Positions 1 through 8,255 of a DNA stretch of 64,000 nucleotides are shown here, piece by piece (the first letter of the stretch is position 1; every line of letters begins with the position of its first letter). Source of the DNA: Enterobacter asburiae (GTDB lineage: Bacteria > Pseudomonadota > Gammaproteobacteria > Enterobacterales > Enterobacteriaceae); assembly GCF_007035645.1 (NCBI RefSeq), contig NZ_AP019632.1, positions 3,906,001 through 3,970,000 on the forward strand, in the 5' to 3' direction. Under the pieces are notes generated by a model. The model was not told where the DNA came from. It searched no databases and saw only the letters and a list, made by a program, of their open reading frames with translations. The position numbers and the translations under genes were made by a program.

Positions 1-15
1 AGCATAAAACCAGAT

Positions 16-31
16 CATTAACATATTAATG
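16..31. promoter_or_regulatory. Palindrome upstream of hpaG, candidate HpaR operator
   Basis: CATTAA and TTAATG arms are separated by four bases in an A+T-rich stretch 38 bases before the hpaG start. In E. coli W the MarR-type repressor HpaR acts at palindromes near the hpaG promoter. hpaR itself is not in the window, so the link is inferred from position and symmetry only. Confidence 0.35.
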
Positions 32-69
32 AAATCACAACCCGGACCACCGGGGTGAGGAGTATATGA

Positions 70-1347
70 ATGAAAGGTACCGTTTTTGCCGTCGCCCTCA
101 ACCATCAAAGCCAGCGTGAAGCCTGGCGTGAGGCCTTTGAAAAAGCGCCCTACAACACGCCGCCGAAAACAGCGGTGTGGTTTATCAAACCGCATAACAC
201 GGTGATCCGCGCGGGCGAGCCGATCCCCTTCCCGCACGGGGAAACGGTATTAAGCGGCGCGACGGTGGCGCTGGTCGTGGGCAAAACCGCCAGCAAGGTG
301 CGCGTGGAGGACGCCGCGGAGTACATCGCGGGATATGCGCTCGCCAACGAGGTGAGCCTGCCGGAAGAGAGCTTCTACCGCCCGGCCATCAAGGCCAAAT
401 GCCGGGACGGATTTTGCCCGCTCGGCGAACTTGTCGCCGTGGATAACGTGGATAACCTGACCATCATCACCGAGATCAACGGCCGCGAAGCGGACCACTG
501 GAGCACGGCCGATCTTCAGCGCAGCGCCGCCGAACTGCTGAGCGCCCTGAGCGAGTTCGCCACCCTCAATCCCGGCGATGCGATCCTGCTCGGCACCCCG
601 CAAAGCCGCGTGGAGATCCGCCCGGGCGATCGCGTGCGCGTTCTGGCGGAAGGTTTTCCGCCGCTGGAAAACCCGGTGGTGGATGAACGCGACGTCGCCA
701 TTGCGCACAGCACGCCGCCGCACGCCACGCTGTTTGCCCTCGGTCTGAACTATGCCGACCACGCCAGCGAGCTGGACTTCAAGCCGCCCACCGAGCCGCT
801 GGTATTTATCAAAGCCCCGAACACCTTCAACGGCGACGGCCAGACGTCGGTGCGCCCGAACAATATCGAATACATGCACTACGAGGCGGAGCTGGTGGTG
901 GTCATCGGTAAAACCGCGCGTAAGGTCAGCGAAGCCGAGGCGATGGACTATGTTGCGGGCTATACGGTCTGCAACGACTACGCCATCCGCGACTACCTGG
1001 AAAACTACTACCGACCGAACCTGAGGGTGAAAAGCCGGGACGGGCTGACCCCCATTTCCCCAAACATCGTGCCAAAAAAAGCCATCCCCGATCCGCACAA
1101 CCTCGCCCTGCGCACCTTCGTCAACGGCGAGCTGCGCCAGGAAGGCACCACCGCCGATCTCATTTTCAGCATCCCGTACCTGATTGCGTACCTGAGCGAT
1201 TTTATGACCCTGCAGCCGGGCGACATGATTGCCACCGGCACGCCGAAGGGGCTGTCCGACGTGGTGCCGGGCGATGAGGTAGTGGTGGAAGTGGAAGGCG
1301 TGGGACGCCTGGTGAACCGGATTGTCAGCGAGGAGACTGCAAAATGA
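70..1347 (+). CDS. hpaG: HpaG, bifunctional HHDD isomerase / OPET decarboxylase
   Basis: Cytoplasmic enzyme of homoprotocatechuate meta-cleavage. It decarboxylates 5-oxopent-3-ene-1,2,5-tricarboxylate (OPET) and isomerises 2-hydroxyhepta-2,4-diene-1,7-dioate (HHDD). The 425 residues hold two fumarylacetoacetate-hydrolase-type halves, about 1-200 and 215-420. Each carries a VVxGKTA(S/R)KV-like strand and a closing GDxIxxGTP-type motif (GDAILLGTP, GDMIATGTP). The second half has the acidic metal-binding pattern YEAELVVVIG. Length is near that of E. coli HpaG (about 429). The start at 70 follows a GGTGAGGAG ribosome binding site; an overlapping ATG at 66 is in another frame. The stop overlaps the hpaE start in ATGA, so the two are probably translationally coupled. 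First gene of the hpaGEDFHI operon. Confidence 0.95.
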   Translation: MKGTVFAVALNHQSQREAWREAFEKAPYNTPPKTAVWFIKPHNTVIRAGEPIPFPHGETVLSGATVALVVGKTASKVRVEDAAEYIAGYALANEVSLPEESFYRPAIKAKCRDGFCPLGELVAVDNVDNLTIITEINGREADHWSTADLQRSAAELLSALSEFATLNPGDAILLGTPQSRVEIRPGDRVRVLAEGFPPLENPVVDERDVAIAHSTPPHATLFALGLNYADHASELDFKPPTEPLVFIKAPNTFNGDGQTSVRPNNIEYMHYEAELVVVIGKTARKVSEAEAMDYVAGYTVCNDYAIRDYLENYYRPNLRVKSRDGLTPISPNIVPKKAIPDPHNLALRTFVNGELRQEGTTADLIFSIPYLIAYLSDFMTLQPGDMIATGTPKGLSDVVPGDEVVVEVEGVGRLVNRIVSEETAK

Positions 1348-2810
1348 AAAAGATTAACCACTGGATCAACGGTAAAAACGTCGCCGGAAGCGAGTACTTC
1401 CACACTACCAACCCGGCCTCCGGCGAGGTATTAGCGGAAGTCGCCGCCGGCGGTGAAGCTGAAGTTCACCAGGCCGTCGCCGCCGCCAAAGAGGCGTTCC
1501 CGAAATGGGCCAACCTGCCGATGAAGGAGCGCGCGCGCCTGATGCGTCGTCTGGGTGACCTGATCGACCAGAACGTGCCCGAGATCGCCGCCATGGAAAC
1601 CGCCGACACCGGCCTGCCGATCCACCAGACCAAAAACGTGCTGATCCCGCGCGCCTCACACAACTTCGAGTTCTTCGCCGAGGTGTGCCAGCAGATGAAC
1701 GGCAAAACCTACCCGGTCGACGACAAGATGCTCAACTACACCCTGGTGCAGCCGGTGGGCGTCTGCGCGCTGGTGTCGCCGTGGAACGTGCCGTTTATGA
1801 CCGCCACCTGGAAGGTCGCGCCGTGCCTGGCACTCGGAAACACCGCGGTGCTGAAGATGTCTGAACTCTCCCCGCTGACCGCCGACCGTCTGGGCGAGCT
1901 GGCGCTGGAGGCGGGCATTCCGGCGGGCGTGCTCAACGTGGTGCAGGGCTACGGCGCGACGGCAGGCGACGCGCTGGTGCGCCATCACGACGTGCGCGCC
2001 GTCTCCTTCACCGGCGGCACCGCCACCGGACGCAACATCATGAAAAACGCCGGGCTGAAGAAATACTCCATGGAGCTGGGCGGCAAATCTCCGGTGCTGA
2101 TTTTTGAAGATGCCGACATCGAGCGCGCGCTGGACGCCGCCCTGTTCACCATCTTCTCCATCAACGGCGAGCGCTGCACCGCCGGCTCGCGCATCTTCAT
2201 CCAGCAGAGCATCTACCCGGAATTCGTGAAGCGCTTTGCCGAGCGCGCCAACCGCCTGCGCGTGGGCGACCCGACCGATCCGAACACCCAGATCGGCGCA
2301 CTCATCAGCAAGCAGCACTGGGAGAAAGTCTCCGGCTACATCCGCCTCGGCATTGAAGAGGGTGCAACCCTACTGGCGGGCGGCCCGGACAAACCGACCG
2401 ACCTGCCTGCGCACCTGAAGGGCGGCAATTTCCTGCGACCAACCGTGCTGGCGGACGTCGACAACCGCATGCGCGTGGCGCAGGAGGAGATCTTCGGGCC
2501 GGTGGCCTGCCTGCTGCCGTTTAAGGACGAAGCGGAAGGCCTGCGCCTGGCCAACGACGTGGAGTACGGCCTGGCGTCGTACATCTGGACCCAGGACGTC
2601 AGCAAAGTGCTGCGCCTGGCGCGGAATATCGAAGCGGGGATGGTGTTCGTCAACACCCAGAACGTGCGCGACCTGCGCCAGCCGTTTGGCGGCGTGAAGG
2701 CCTCCGGCACCGGCCGCGAGGGCGGTGAGTACAGCTTCGAGGTGTTCGCGGAGATGAAGAACGTCTGCATCTCCATGGGCGACCATCCGATTCCAAAGTG
2801 GGGGATCTGA
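1344..2810 (+). CDS. hpaE: HpaE, 5-carboxymethyl-2-hydroxymuconate semialdehyde dehydrogenase
   Basis: NAD-dependent aldehyde dehydrogenase that oxidises the ring-cleavage product made by HpaD to 5-carboxymethyl-2-hydroxymuconate. The 488 residues give a full-length family member. The catalytic Cys278 lies in INGERCTAGSR and the general base Glu244 in MELGGKSP; the cofactor-site strand SFTGGTATGR precedes them. The start overlaps the hpaG stop by four bases, and the stop is two bases from the chosen hpaD ATG. Both tight junctions fit one mRNA. Two other aldehyde dehydrogenases in the window (18169-19539 and 26555-27970) belong to different subfamilies and contexts, so the name rests on sequence likeness plus operon position. 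Confidence 0.95.
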   Translation: MKKINHWINGKNVAGSEYFHTTNPASGEVLAEVAAGGEAEVHQAVAAAKEAFPKWANLPMKERARLMRRLGDLIDQNVPEIAAMETADTGLPIHQTKNVLIPRASHNFEFFAEVCQQMNGKTYPVDDKMLNYTLVQPVGVCALVSPWNVPFMTATWKVAPCLALGNTAVLKMSELSPLTADRLGELALEAGIPAGVLNVVQGYGATAGDALVRHHDVRAVSFTGGTATGRNIMKNAGLKKYSMELGGKSPVLIFEDADIERALDAALFTIFSINGERCTAGSRIFIQQSIYPEFVKRFAERANRLRVGDPTDPNTQIGALISKQHWEKVSGYIRLGIEEGATLLAGGPDKPTDLPAHLKGGNFLRPTVLADVDNRMRVAQEEIFGPVACLLPFKDEAEGLRLANDVEYGLASYIWTQDVSKVLRLARNIEAGMVFVNTQNVRDLRQPFGGVKASGTGREGGEYSFEVFAEMKNVCISMGDHPIPKWGI

Positions 2811-2812
2811 CC

Positions 2813-3664
2813 ATGGGTAAATTAGCGTTAGCGGCAAAAATCACTCACGTTCCGTCGATGTACCTCTCCGAGCTGCCGGGGAAAAACCACGGCTGCCGCC
2901 AGTCGGCCATCGACGGGCATAAAGAAATCAGCAAGCGCTGCCGCGAGCTGGGCGTGGACACCATCATCGTGTTCGACACCCACTGGCTGGTGAACAGCGC
3001 GTACCACATCAACTGTGCGGACCATTTTGCGGGCGTCTACACCAGCAACGAGCTGCCGCACTTTATCCGCGACATGACCTACGACTACGACGGCAACCCG
3101 GCGCTCGGCCAGCTGATCGCCGACGAGGCGGTGAAGCTCGGCGTGCGCGCCAAAGCGCACAACATCCCGAGCCTCAAGCTGGAGTACGGCACGCTGGTGC
3201 CGATGCGCTACATGAACGCGGATAAACACTTCAAAGTGGTCTCCATCTCGGCGTTCTGCACGGTCCACGACTTCGCCGACAGCCGCAGGCTGGGCGAGGC
3301 CATCGTCAGCGCCATCGAAAAATACGACGGCACCGTGGCGGTGCTCGCCAGCGGCTCGCTGTCGCACCGCTTTATCGACGACCAGCGCGCGGAGGAAGGG
3401 ATGAACAGCTACACCCGCGAGTTCGACCGCCAGATGGACGAACGCGTGGTGAAGCTGTGGCGCGAGGGGCAGTTCAAAGAGTTTTGCAGCATGCTGCCGG
3501 AGTACGCCGACTACTGCTACGGCGAGGGCAACATGCACGACACGGTGATGCTGCTGGGGATGCTCGGCTGGGACAAATACGACGGCAAGGTGGAGTTCCT
3601 CACCGAGCTGTTCGCCAGCTCCGGCACCGGCCAGGTTAACGCCGTTTTCCCGCTGCCCGCGTAA
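2813..3664 (+). CDS. hpaD: HpaD, homoprotocatechuate 2,3-dioxygenase
   Basis: Extradiol ring-cleavage dioxygenase of the LigB-like class III type. It opens 3,4-dihydroxyphenylacetate to 5-carboxymethyl-2-hydroxymuconate semialdehyde using Fe(II). The protein MGKLALAAKITHVPSMYLSE... has early histidines (ITHVPS, then DTHWLVN at about 60), as expected for the metal and active site of this fold. A GTG at 2798 would add five residues, but the ATG at 2813 gives 283 residues, the length I know for HpaD, and sits two bases after the hpaE stop. HpaF follows nine bases later. Confidence 0.95.
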   Translation: MGKLALAAKITHVPSMYLSELPGKNHGCRQSAIDGHKEISKRCRELGVDTIIVFDTHWLVNSAYHINCADHFAGVYTSNELPHFIRDMTYDYDGNPALGQLIADEAVKLGVRAKAHNIPSLKLEYGTLVPMRYMNADKHFKVVSISAFCTVHDFADSRRLGEAIVSAIEKYDGTVAVLASGSLSHRFIDDQRAEEGMNSYTREFDRQMDERVVKLWREGQFKEFCSMLPEYADYCYGEGNMHDTVMLLGMLGWDKYDGKVEFLTELFASSGTGQVNAVFPLPA

Positions 3665-3673
3665 GGAGCCACC

Positions 3674-4054
3674 ATGCCGCACTTTATTGCTGAATGTACC
3701 GACAACATCCGCGAGCAGGCCGACCTGCCGGGGCTGTTTGCCAAAGTGAATGAGGCGCTGGCCGCCACGGGCATCTTCCCCATCGGCGGCATCCGCAGCC
3801 GCGCCCACTGGCTGGACACCTGGCAGATGGCCGACGGCAGGCACGATTACGCCTTTGTGCATATGACGCTGAAGATTGGCTCCGGGCGCAGCCTGGAGAG
3901 CCGGGAAGCCGTGGGGGAGATGCTGTTTGCGCTGATCAAGGCACATTTCGCGGAGCTGATGGCCGACCGCTATCTGGCGCTGTCGTTCGAGCTCGACGAG
4001 CTGCACCCAACGCTCAATTACAAACAGAACAACGTGCACGCGTTGTTTAAGTAA
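3674..4054 (+). CDS. hpaF: HpaF, 5-carboxymethyl-2-hydroxymuconate isomerase
   Basis: Small tautomerase-superfamily enzyme that converts 5-carboxymethyl-2-hydroxymuconate (CHM) into the 2-oxo form used by the HpaG decarboxylase. The 126-residue protein begins MPHFIAECTDN; the proline after the start methionine is the N-terminal catalytic base of the superfamily. Length matches CHM isomerase. A GGAG ribosome binding site lies just before the ATG. It is followed by a REP pair rather than directly by hpaH, the only loose junction in the catabolic operon. Confidence 0.93.
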   Translation: MPHFIAECTDNIREQADLPGLFAKVNEALAATGIFPIGGIRSRAHWLDTWQMADGRHDYAFVHMTLKIGSGRSLESREAVGEMLFALIKAHFAELMADRYLALSFELDELHPTLNYKQNNVHALFK

Positions 4055-4060
4055 TACCGT

Positions 4061-4153
4061 CCCCTCTCCCTTTGGGAGAGGGTTAGGGTGAGGGGAAATC
4101 TCTGCGGCCTGATGCCCTCACCCCGTCCCTCTCCCACGGGGAGAGGGAGAAAA
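4061..4153. repeat. REP pair (CCCTCACCC family) between hpaF and hpaH
   Basis: Two REP units in opposite orientation. The first (4061-4095) runs from CCCCTCTCCC to GGGTGAGGGG around a TTT loop. The second (4115-4153) starts CCCTCACCCC and ends GGGGAGAGGG. The same family recurs at 8031, 13803, 15420, 25861 and 32735. Inside the hpa operon such hairpins may set 3' mRNA ends or stability (inference). Confidence 0.85.
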
Positions 4154-4175
4154 AAACATAAAACAGGATATCGCC

Positions 4176-4979
4176 ATGCTCGACAAACACACCCATACCC
4201 TGATCGCCCACCGCCTGCATCAGGCGGAACAAACCCGGGAGCAGATCCGCGCGATCTCGCTGGACTACCCGGAGATCACCATTGAAGACGCCTACGCCGT
4301 TCAGCGCGAATGGGTCAGCCTGAAAATCGCCGAAGGCCGCGTGCTGAAGGGCCATAAGATCGGCCTGACCTCCAAAGCGATGCAGGCCAGCTCGCAGATT
4401 AGCGAACCGGACTACGGCGCGCTGCTGGACGACATGTTCTTCCACGACGGCAGCGACATCCCGGTCGATCGCTTCATCGTCCCGCGCATCGAAGTCGAGC
4501 TGGCCTTTGTGCTGGCAAAACCGCTGCGCGGCCCGAACTGCACCATCTTCGACGTCTACAACGCTACGGACTATGTGATCCCCGCGCTGGAGCTGATCGA
4601 CGCCCGCTGTCACAACGTTGACCCGGAAACCCAGCGCCCGCGCAAGGTGTTCGATACCATCTCCGATAACGCCGCCAACGCGGGGGTGATCCTCGGCGGT
4701 CGTCCGATTAAGCCCGACGAGCTGGATCTGCGCTGGATCTCCGCCCTGCTCTACCGCAACGGCGTGATCGAAGAGACCGGCGTCGCCGCAGGCGTGCTTA
4801 ACCACCCGGCGAACGGCGTGGCGTGGCTGGCGAACAAGCTGGCACCGTACGACGTGCAGCTTGAGCCCGGCCAGATTATTCTCGGCGGCTCGTTTACCCG
4901 CCCGGTGCCCGCCAGCAGAGGCGACACCTTCCACGTCGACTACGGCAACATGGGCTCCATCAGCTGCCGCTTTGTGTAA
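4176..4979 (+). CDS. hpaH: HpaH, 2-oxohept-4-ene-1,7-dioate hydratase
   Basis: Mg-dependent hydratase that adds water to 2-oxohept-3(4)-ene-1,7-dioate and produces the HpaI aldolase substrate. The 267-residue protein belongs to the MhpD/XylJ-type hydratase and decarboxylase family. [13 protein letters not shown] lies at about 60-75, the acidic metal-site pattern [11 protein letters not shown] at about 105-115, and [15 protein letters not shown] near the C-terminus. The ATG at 4176 has AGGA seven bases upstream. It follows the REP pair and is closely followed by hpaI. Confidence 0.94.
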   Translation: MLDKHTHTLIAHRLHQAEQTREQIRAISLDYPEITIEDAYAVQREWVSLKIAEGRVLKGHKIGLTSKAMQASSQISEPDYGALLDDMFFHDGSDIPVDRFIVPRIEVELAFVLAKPLRGPNCTIFDVYNATDYVIPALELIDARCHNVDPETQRPRKVFDTISDNAANAGVILGGRPIKPDELDLRWISALLYRNGVIEETGVAAGVLNHPANGVAWLANKLAPYDVQLEPGQIILGGSFTRPVPASRGDTFHVDYGNMGSISCRFV

Positions 4980-4989
4980 GGAGACAACC

Positions 4990-5787
4990 ATGCAAAACGC
5001 ATTCAAAGCGGCGCTGAAGGCGGGCCGTCCGCAAATCGGTTTATGGCTGGGGCTCACCAGCAGCTACAGCGCCGAGCTGCTGGCCGGGGCAGGCTTCGAC
5101 TGGCTGCTGATCGACGGCGAGCACGCGCCGAACAGCGTGCAAACCGTCTTAACCCAATTACAGGCCATCGCGCCCTATCCCAGCCAGCCGGTGGTGCGCC
5201 CGTCGTGGAACGACCCGGTGCAGATCAAACAGCTGCTGGACGTGGGCGCGCAAACCCTGCTGGTGCCGATGGTGCAAAACGCCGACGAAGCGCGGCTGGC
5301 GGTACGTGCCACCCGCTACCCGCCCGCGGGCATTCGCGGGGTCGGAAGCGCCCTGGCGCGCGCCTCGCGCTGGAACCGCATCCCGGATTACCTGCAGCAG
5401 GCCAACGACGCCATGTGCGTGCTGGTGCAGATTGAAACCCGCGAGGCGCTAAAAAATCTGCCGCAGATCCTCGACGTTGAAGGCGTCGACGGCGTGTTTA
5501 TCGGCCCGGCGGATCTGAGCGCCGACATGGGCTTTGCCGGCAATCCGCAGCACCCGGAGGTGCAGGCCGCCATCGAGCAGGCTATCGCGCAGATCCTCAG
5601 CGCGGGCAAAGCGCCCGGCATCCTGATGGCGAACGAGCCGCTGGCGAAACGCTACCTCGAGCTTGGCGCGCTGTTTGTCGCCGTCGGCGTCGACACCACC
5701 CTGCTCGCCCGCGGCGCCGAAGCGCTGGCGGCACGCTTTATCGAACAACCGGTTACGTCAGTTAATAACAATAAATCCGTCTACTAA
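4990..5787 (+). CDS. hpaI: HpaI, 4-hydroxy-2-oxoheptane-1,7-dioate aldolase
   Basis: Class II (metal-dependent) aldolase of the HpcH/HpaI family. It cleaves 4-hydroxy-2-oxoheptanedioate to pyruvate and succinate semialdehyde, the last pathway step. The chosen ATG has AAGGAGA seven bases upstream and gives 265 residues, near the E. coli length of 262. A much earlier in-frame codon at 4861 lies inside hpaH and has no such site. Recognisable segments are [28 protein letters not shown] (basic/acidic active-site loop), VQIETREAL (metal-binding Glu) and [10 protein letters not shown] (metal-binding Asp). The succinate semialdehyde released could feed Sad encoded at 18169-19539. Confidence 0.95.
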   Translation: MQNAFKAALKAGRPQIGLWLGLTSSYSAELLAGAGFDWLLIDGEHAPNSVQTVLTQLQAIAPYPSQPVVRPSWNDPVQIKQLLDVGAQTLLVPMVQNADEARLAVRATRYPPAGIRGVGSALARASRWNRIPDYLQQANDAMCVLVQIETREALKNLPQILDVEGVDGVFIGPADLSADMGFAGNPQHPEVQAAIEQAIAQILSAGKAPGILMANEPLAKRYLELGALFVAVGVDTTLLARGAEALAARFIEQPVTSVNNNKSVY

Positions 5788-5808
5788 ACGTAAGATCTGG
5801 AGCGCACC

Positions 5809-7161
5809 ATGACGACCTCTACCCTGCAAACCCATGATAATAAAGCTGTTGAACATCGCGCCATTAACAAGCTGTTCCGACGCCTGATCGTCTTTCTCTT
5901 TATCCTGTTTGTCTTTTCGTTTCTCGATCGTATCAACATCGGCTTTGCCGGGCTGACGATGGGCAAAGATCTGGGCCTCACGTCGACCATGTTTGGCCTG
6001 GCCGCGACGCTGTTTTACGTCACCTACGTGCTGTGCGGGATCCCGAGCAACATCATGCTGGCGAAGATCGGCGCGCGGCGCTGGATCGCCGGGATCATGG
6101 TGGTGTGGGGCATCGCCTCCACCTGCACCATGTTTGCCACCAGCCCTGAAACGCTCTACGTTCTGCGCATGCTGGTGGGCATTGCCGAAGCGGGCTTCCT
6201 GCCGGGGATTTTGGTCTACCTCACATGGTGGTTCCCGGCCTATCACCGCGCCCGCGCCAACGCGCTGTTTATGATCGCCATGCCGGTGACCATGATGCTC
6301 GGCTCGATCCTCTCCGGCTACATTCTGGCGATGGATGGGCTGTGGAACCTGAAGGGCTGGCAGTGGCTGTTCCTGCTGGAGGGGCTGCCGTCGGTGGTGC
6401 TCGGCGTGGTGACCTGGTTTTATCTCAACGACACGCCGGATCAAGCTACCTGGCTCGACGACGACGAAAAGCAGGCGCTGAAAACGATGATCGCCCGCGA
6501 GCAGGAGGTCGCCATTGCACAGTCCGTCACGCCGCGATCGACGCTGCGCGAAGTGCTGACCCCGGCGGTGCTGCTCTACACGCTGGCCTACTTCTGCCTG
6601 ACCAACACGCTCAGCGCCATCAACATCTGGACGCCGCAGATCCTGCAAAGCTTCAACACGGGGAGCAGCAATATCGTCATCGGTCTGCTGGCGGCGATCC
6701 CGCAGTTTTGCACCATTCTCGGGATGATCTGGTGGAGCCGACGCTCCGACAGGCTGAAAGAGCGAAAAAAGCACACCATCCTGCCGTACCTCTTCGCCGC
6801 GGCGGGATGGATGCTGGCCTCGGCCACCGATCACAGCCTGATCCAGCTGCTTGGCATCATTATGGCCTCAACCGGATCCTTTACCGCCATGGCGATATTC
6901 TGGACCACGCCGGATCGGGTGATTAGCCTGCAGTCCCGCGCGGTGGCGCTGGCGGTGATCAACGCCATCGGCAACGTCGGATCCGCCGTCAGCCCGCTGC
7001 TGATCGGCATTCTGCGCGACGCGACCGGCAGCTTCAGCTCCGGGCTGTGGTTTGTGGCCGGGCTGCTGGTGGTCGGCGCGCTGGTGCTGACGCGCATCCC
7101 GATGACGCAGCGGGATCAACAGAGGAACGAGCATGTGCCAGAGCCCTATCGCCAACATTGA
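5809..7161 (+). CDS. hpaX: HpaX, 4-hydroxyphenylacetate permease (MFS)
   Basis: Inner-membrane transporter of the major facilitator superfamily, anion:cation symporter branch, that imports 4-hydroxyphenylacetate. The 450 residues show about twelve hydrophobic segments. The loop between helices 2 and 3 has the form SNIMLAKIGARRWIAG, and FLDRINIGFAG in the first helix is typical of this branch. A GGAG motif lies seven bases before the ATG. The 3' end overlaps hpaA by 29 bases, so transporter and activator are probably made from one message. Confidence 0.93.
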   Translation: MTTSTLQTHDNKAVEHRAINKLFRRLIVFLFILFVFSFLDRINIGFAGLTMGKDLGLTSTMFGLAATLFYVTYVLCGIPSNIMLAKIGARRWIAGIMVVWGIASTCTMFATSPETLYVLRMLVGIAEAGFLPGILVYLTWWFPAYHRARANALFMIAMPVTMMLGSILSGYILAMDGLWNLKGWQWLFLLEGLPSVVLGVVTWFYLNDTPDQATWLDDDEKQALKTMIAREQEVAIAQSVTPRSTLREVLTPAVLLYTLAYFCLTNTLSAINIWTPQILQSFNTGSSNIVIGLLAAIPQFCTILGMIWWSRRSDRLKERKKHTILPYLFAAAGWMLASATDHSLIQLLGIIMASTGSFTAMAIFWTTPDRVISLQSRAVALAVINAIGNVGSAVSPLLIGILRDATGSFSSGLWFVAGLLVVGALVLTRIPMTQRDQQRNEHVPEPYRQH

Positions 7162-8023
7162 TATCAGCAAGGAGTACGACGAAAGTCTGGGCACCGACGA
7201 TGTGCACTACCAGTCGTTCGCGCGCATGGCGGCCTTTTTTGGCCGCGACATGCAGGCGCACCGTCACGACCAGTATTTTCAGATGCACTTTCTCGATACC
7301 GGGCAGATTGAGCTCCAGCTCGACGATCACCGCTACTCGGTGCAGGCTCCGCTGTTCGTCCTCACGCCGCCGTCGGTGCCGCACGCGTTTATCACCGAAT
7401 CCGACAGCGACGGACACGTGCTGACGGTGCGCGAGGATCTGATCTGGCCGCTGCTGGAGGTGCTCTACCCCGGCACGCGGGAAGCGTTTGGCCTGCCGGG
7501 GATCTGCCTCTCGCTGGCCGACAGGCCGGACGAGCTGGCGGCGCTGAAGCACTACTGGCAGCTTATCGCCCGGGAATCCACGGAACAGCTGCCGGGGCGC
7601 GAACATACTCTGGTCCTGCTGGCGCAGGCGGTGTTTACCCTGCTGCTGCGCAACGCGAAGCTCGACGACCACGCTTCGGGCGGCATGCGCGGCGAGCTGA
7701 AGCTGTTCCAGCGCTTTACCCAGCTGATAGATGCCCACTACCACCAGCACTGGACGGTGCCGGAATACGCCAGCGAGCTGCACCTGACCGAATCCCGCCT
7801 GACCGATATCTGCCGCCGCTTCGCCAACCGCCCGCCGAAGCGGCTGATCTTCGACCGCCAGCTGCGGGAAGCCAGGCGGCTGCTGCTCTTCTCCGACAGC
7901 GCGGTCAGCGACATTGCCTGGCAGCTGGGGTTTAAGGATCCGGCCTATTTTGCCCGTTTTTTTAATCGCTTAGTGGGGTGCTCGCCGAGCGCGTATCGGG
8001 CGCAGAAAGTACCGGTGTCGTAA
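7133..8023 (+). CDS. hpaA: HpaA, AraC-type activator of hpaBC
   Basis: Transcription activator for the hydroxylase genes hpaBC, responding to 4-hydroxyphenylacetate in E. coli. The 296 residues have an N-terminal cupin ligand domain (RHDQYFQMHFLDTG at about 45, VLTPPSVPHAF at about 80) and a C-terminal double helix-turn-helix. The HTH region starts near 200, with VPEYASELHLTESRLTDICR and then SDIAWQLGFKDPAYFARFF. The start MCQSPIANIDISKEYDE matches the E. coli protein closely as I recall it. It overlaps hpaX and reads toward hpaB across a REP-bearing gap. Confidence 0.94.
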   Translation: MCQSPIANIDISKEYDESLGTDDVHYQSFARMAAFFGRDMQAHRHDQYFQMHFLDTGQIELQLDDHRYSVQAPLFVLTPPSVPHAFITESDSDGHVLTVREDLIWPLLEVLYPGTREAFGLPGICLSLADRPDELAALKHYWQLIARESTEQLPGREHTLVLLAQAVFTLLLRNAKLDDHASGGMRGELKLFQRFTQLIDAHYHQHWTVPEYASELHLTESRLTDICRRFANRPPKRLIFDRQLREARRLLLFSDSAVSDIAWQLGFKDPAYFARFFNRLVGCSPSAYRAQKVPVS

Positions 8024-8030
8024 AACCTTA

Positions 8031-8113
8031 CCCCTCACCCTAACCCTCTCCCCATAGGGGAGAGGGGACGATTTCTCCCTCGCCCCTTTGGGGAGAGGGC
8101 CGGGGTGAGGGGA
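8031..8113. repeat. REP pair between hpaA and hpaB
   Basis: Two inverted units of the same family as at 4061: CCCCTCACCCTAACCCTCTC through GGGGAGAGGGG, then CTCGCCCC through GGGTGAGGGG. They separate the hpaA 3' end from the hpaBC leader. The remaining 142 bases to hpaB (8114-8255) are A+T-richer, as expected for the hpaBC promoter, but I cannot point to clear promoter elements. Confidence 0.85.
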
Positions 8114-8255
8114 CAACGATCACAAATCCCAATCCCGCCCGAAAAGTACCCGCCGTTGTCCCAATCGTCCCTTCACGTTCCGCCCCTCTCAGGCTTCAAT
8201 TAAACAACAAAAACAAAACATAAATTTAACAACCCTATTCCGATACGAGGTCCCT

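Noticed and set aside
2828..4039. 403-codon open frame opposite hpaD-hpaF
   Set aside because: It mirrors two recognised genes, has His/Val/Arg-rich low-complexity content and no family likeness; high G+C makes such antisense frames common.
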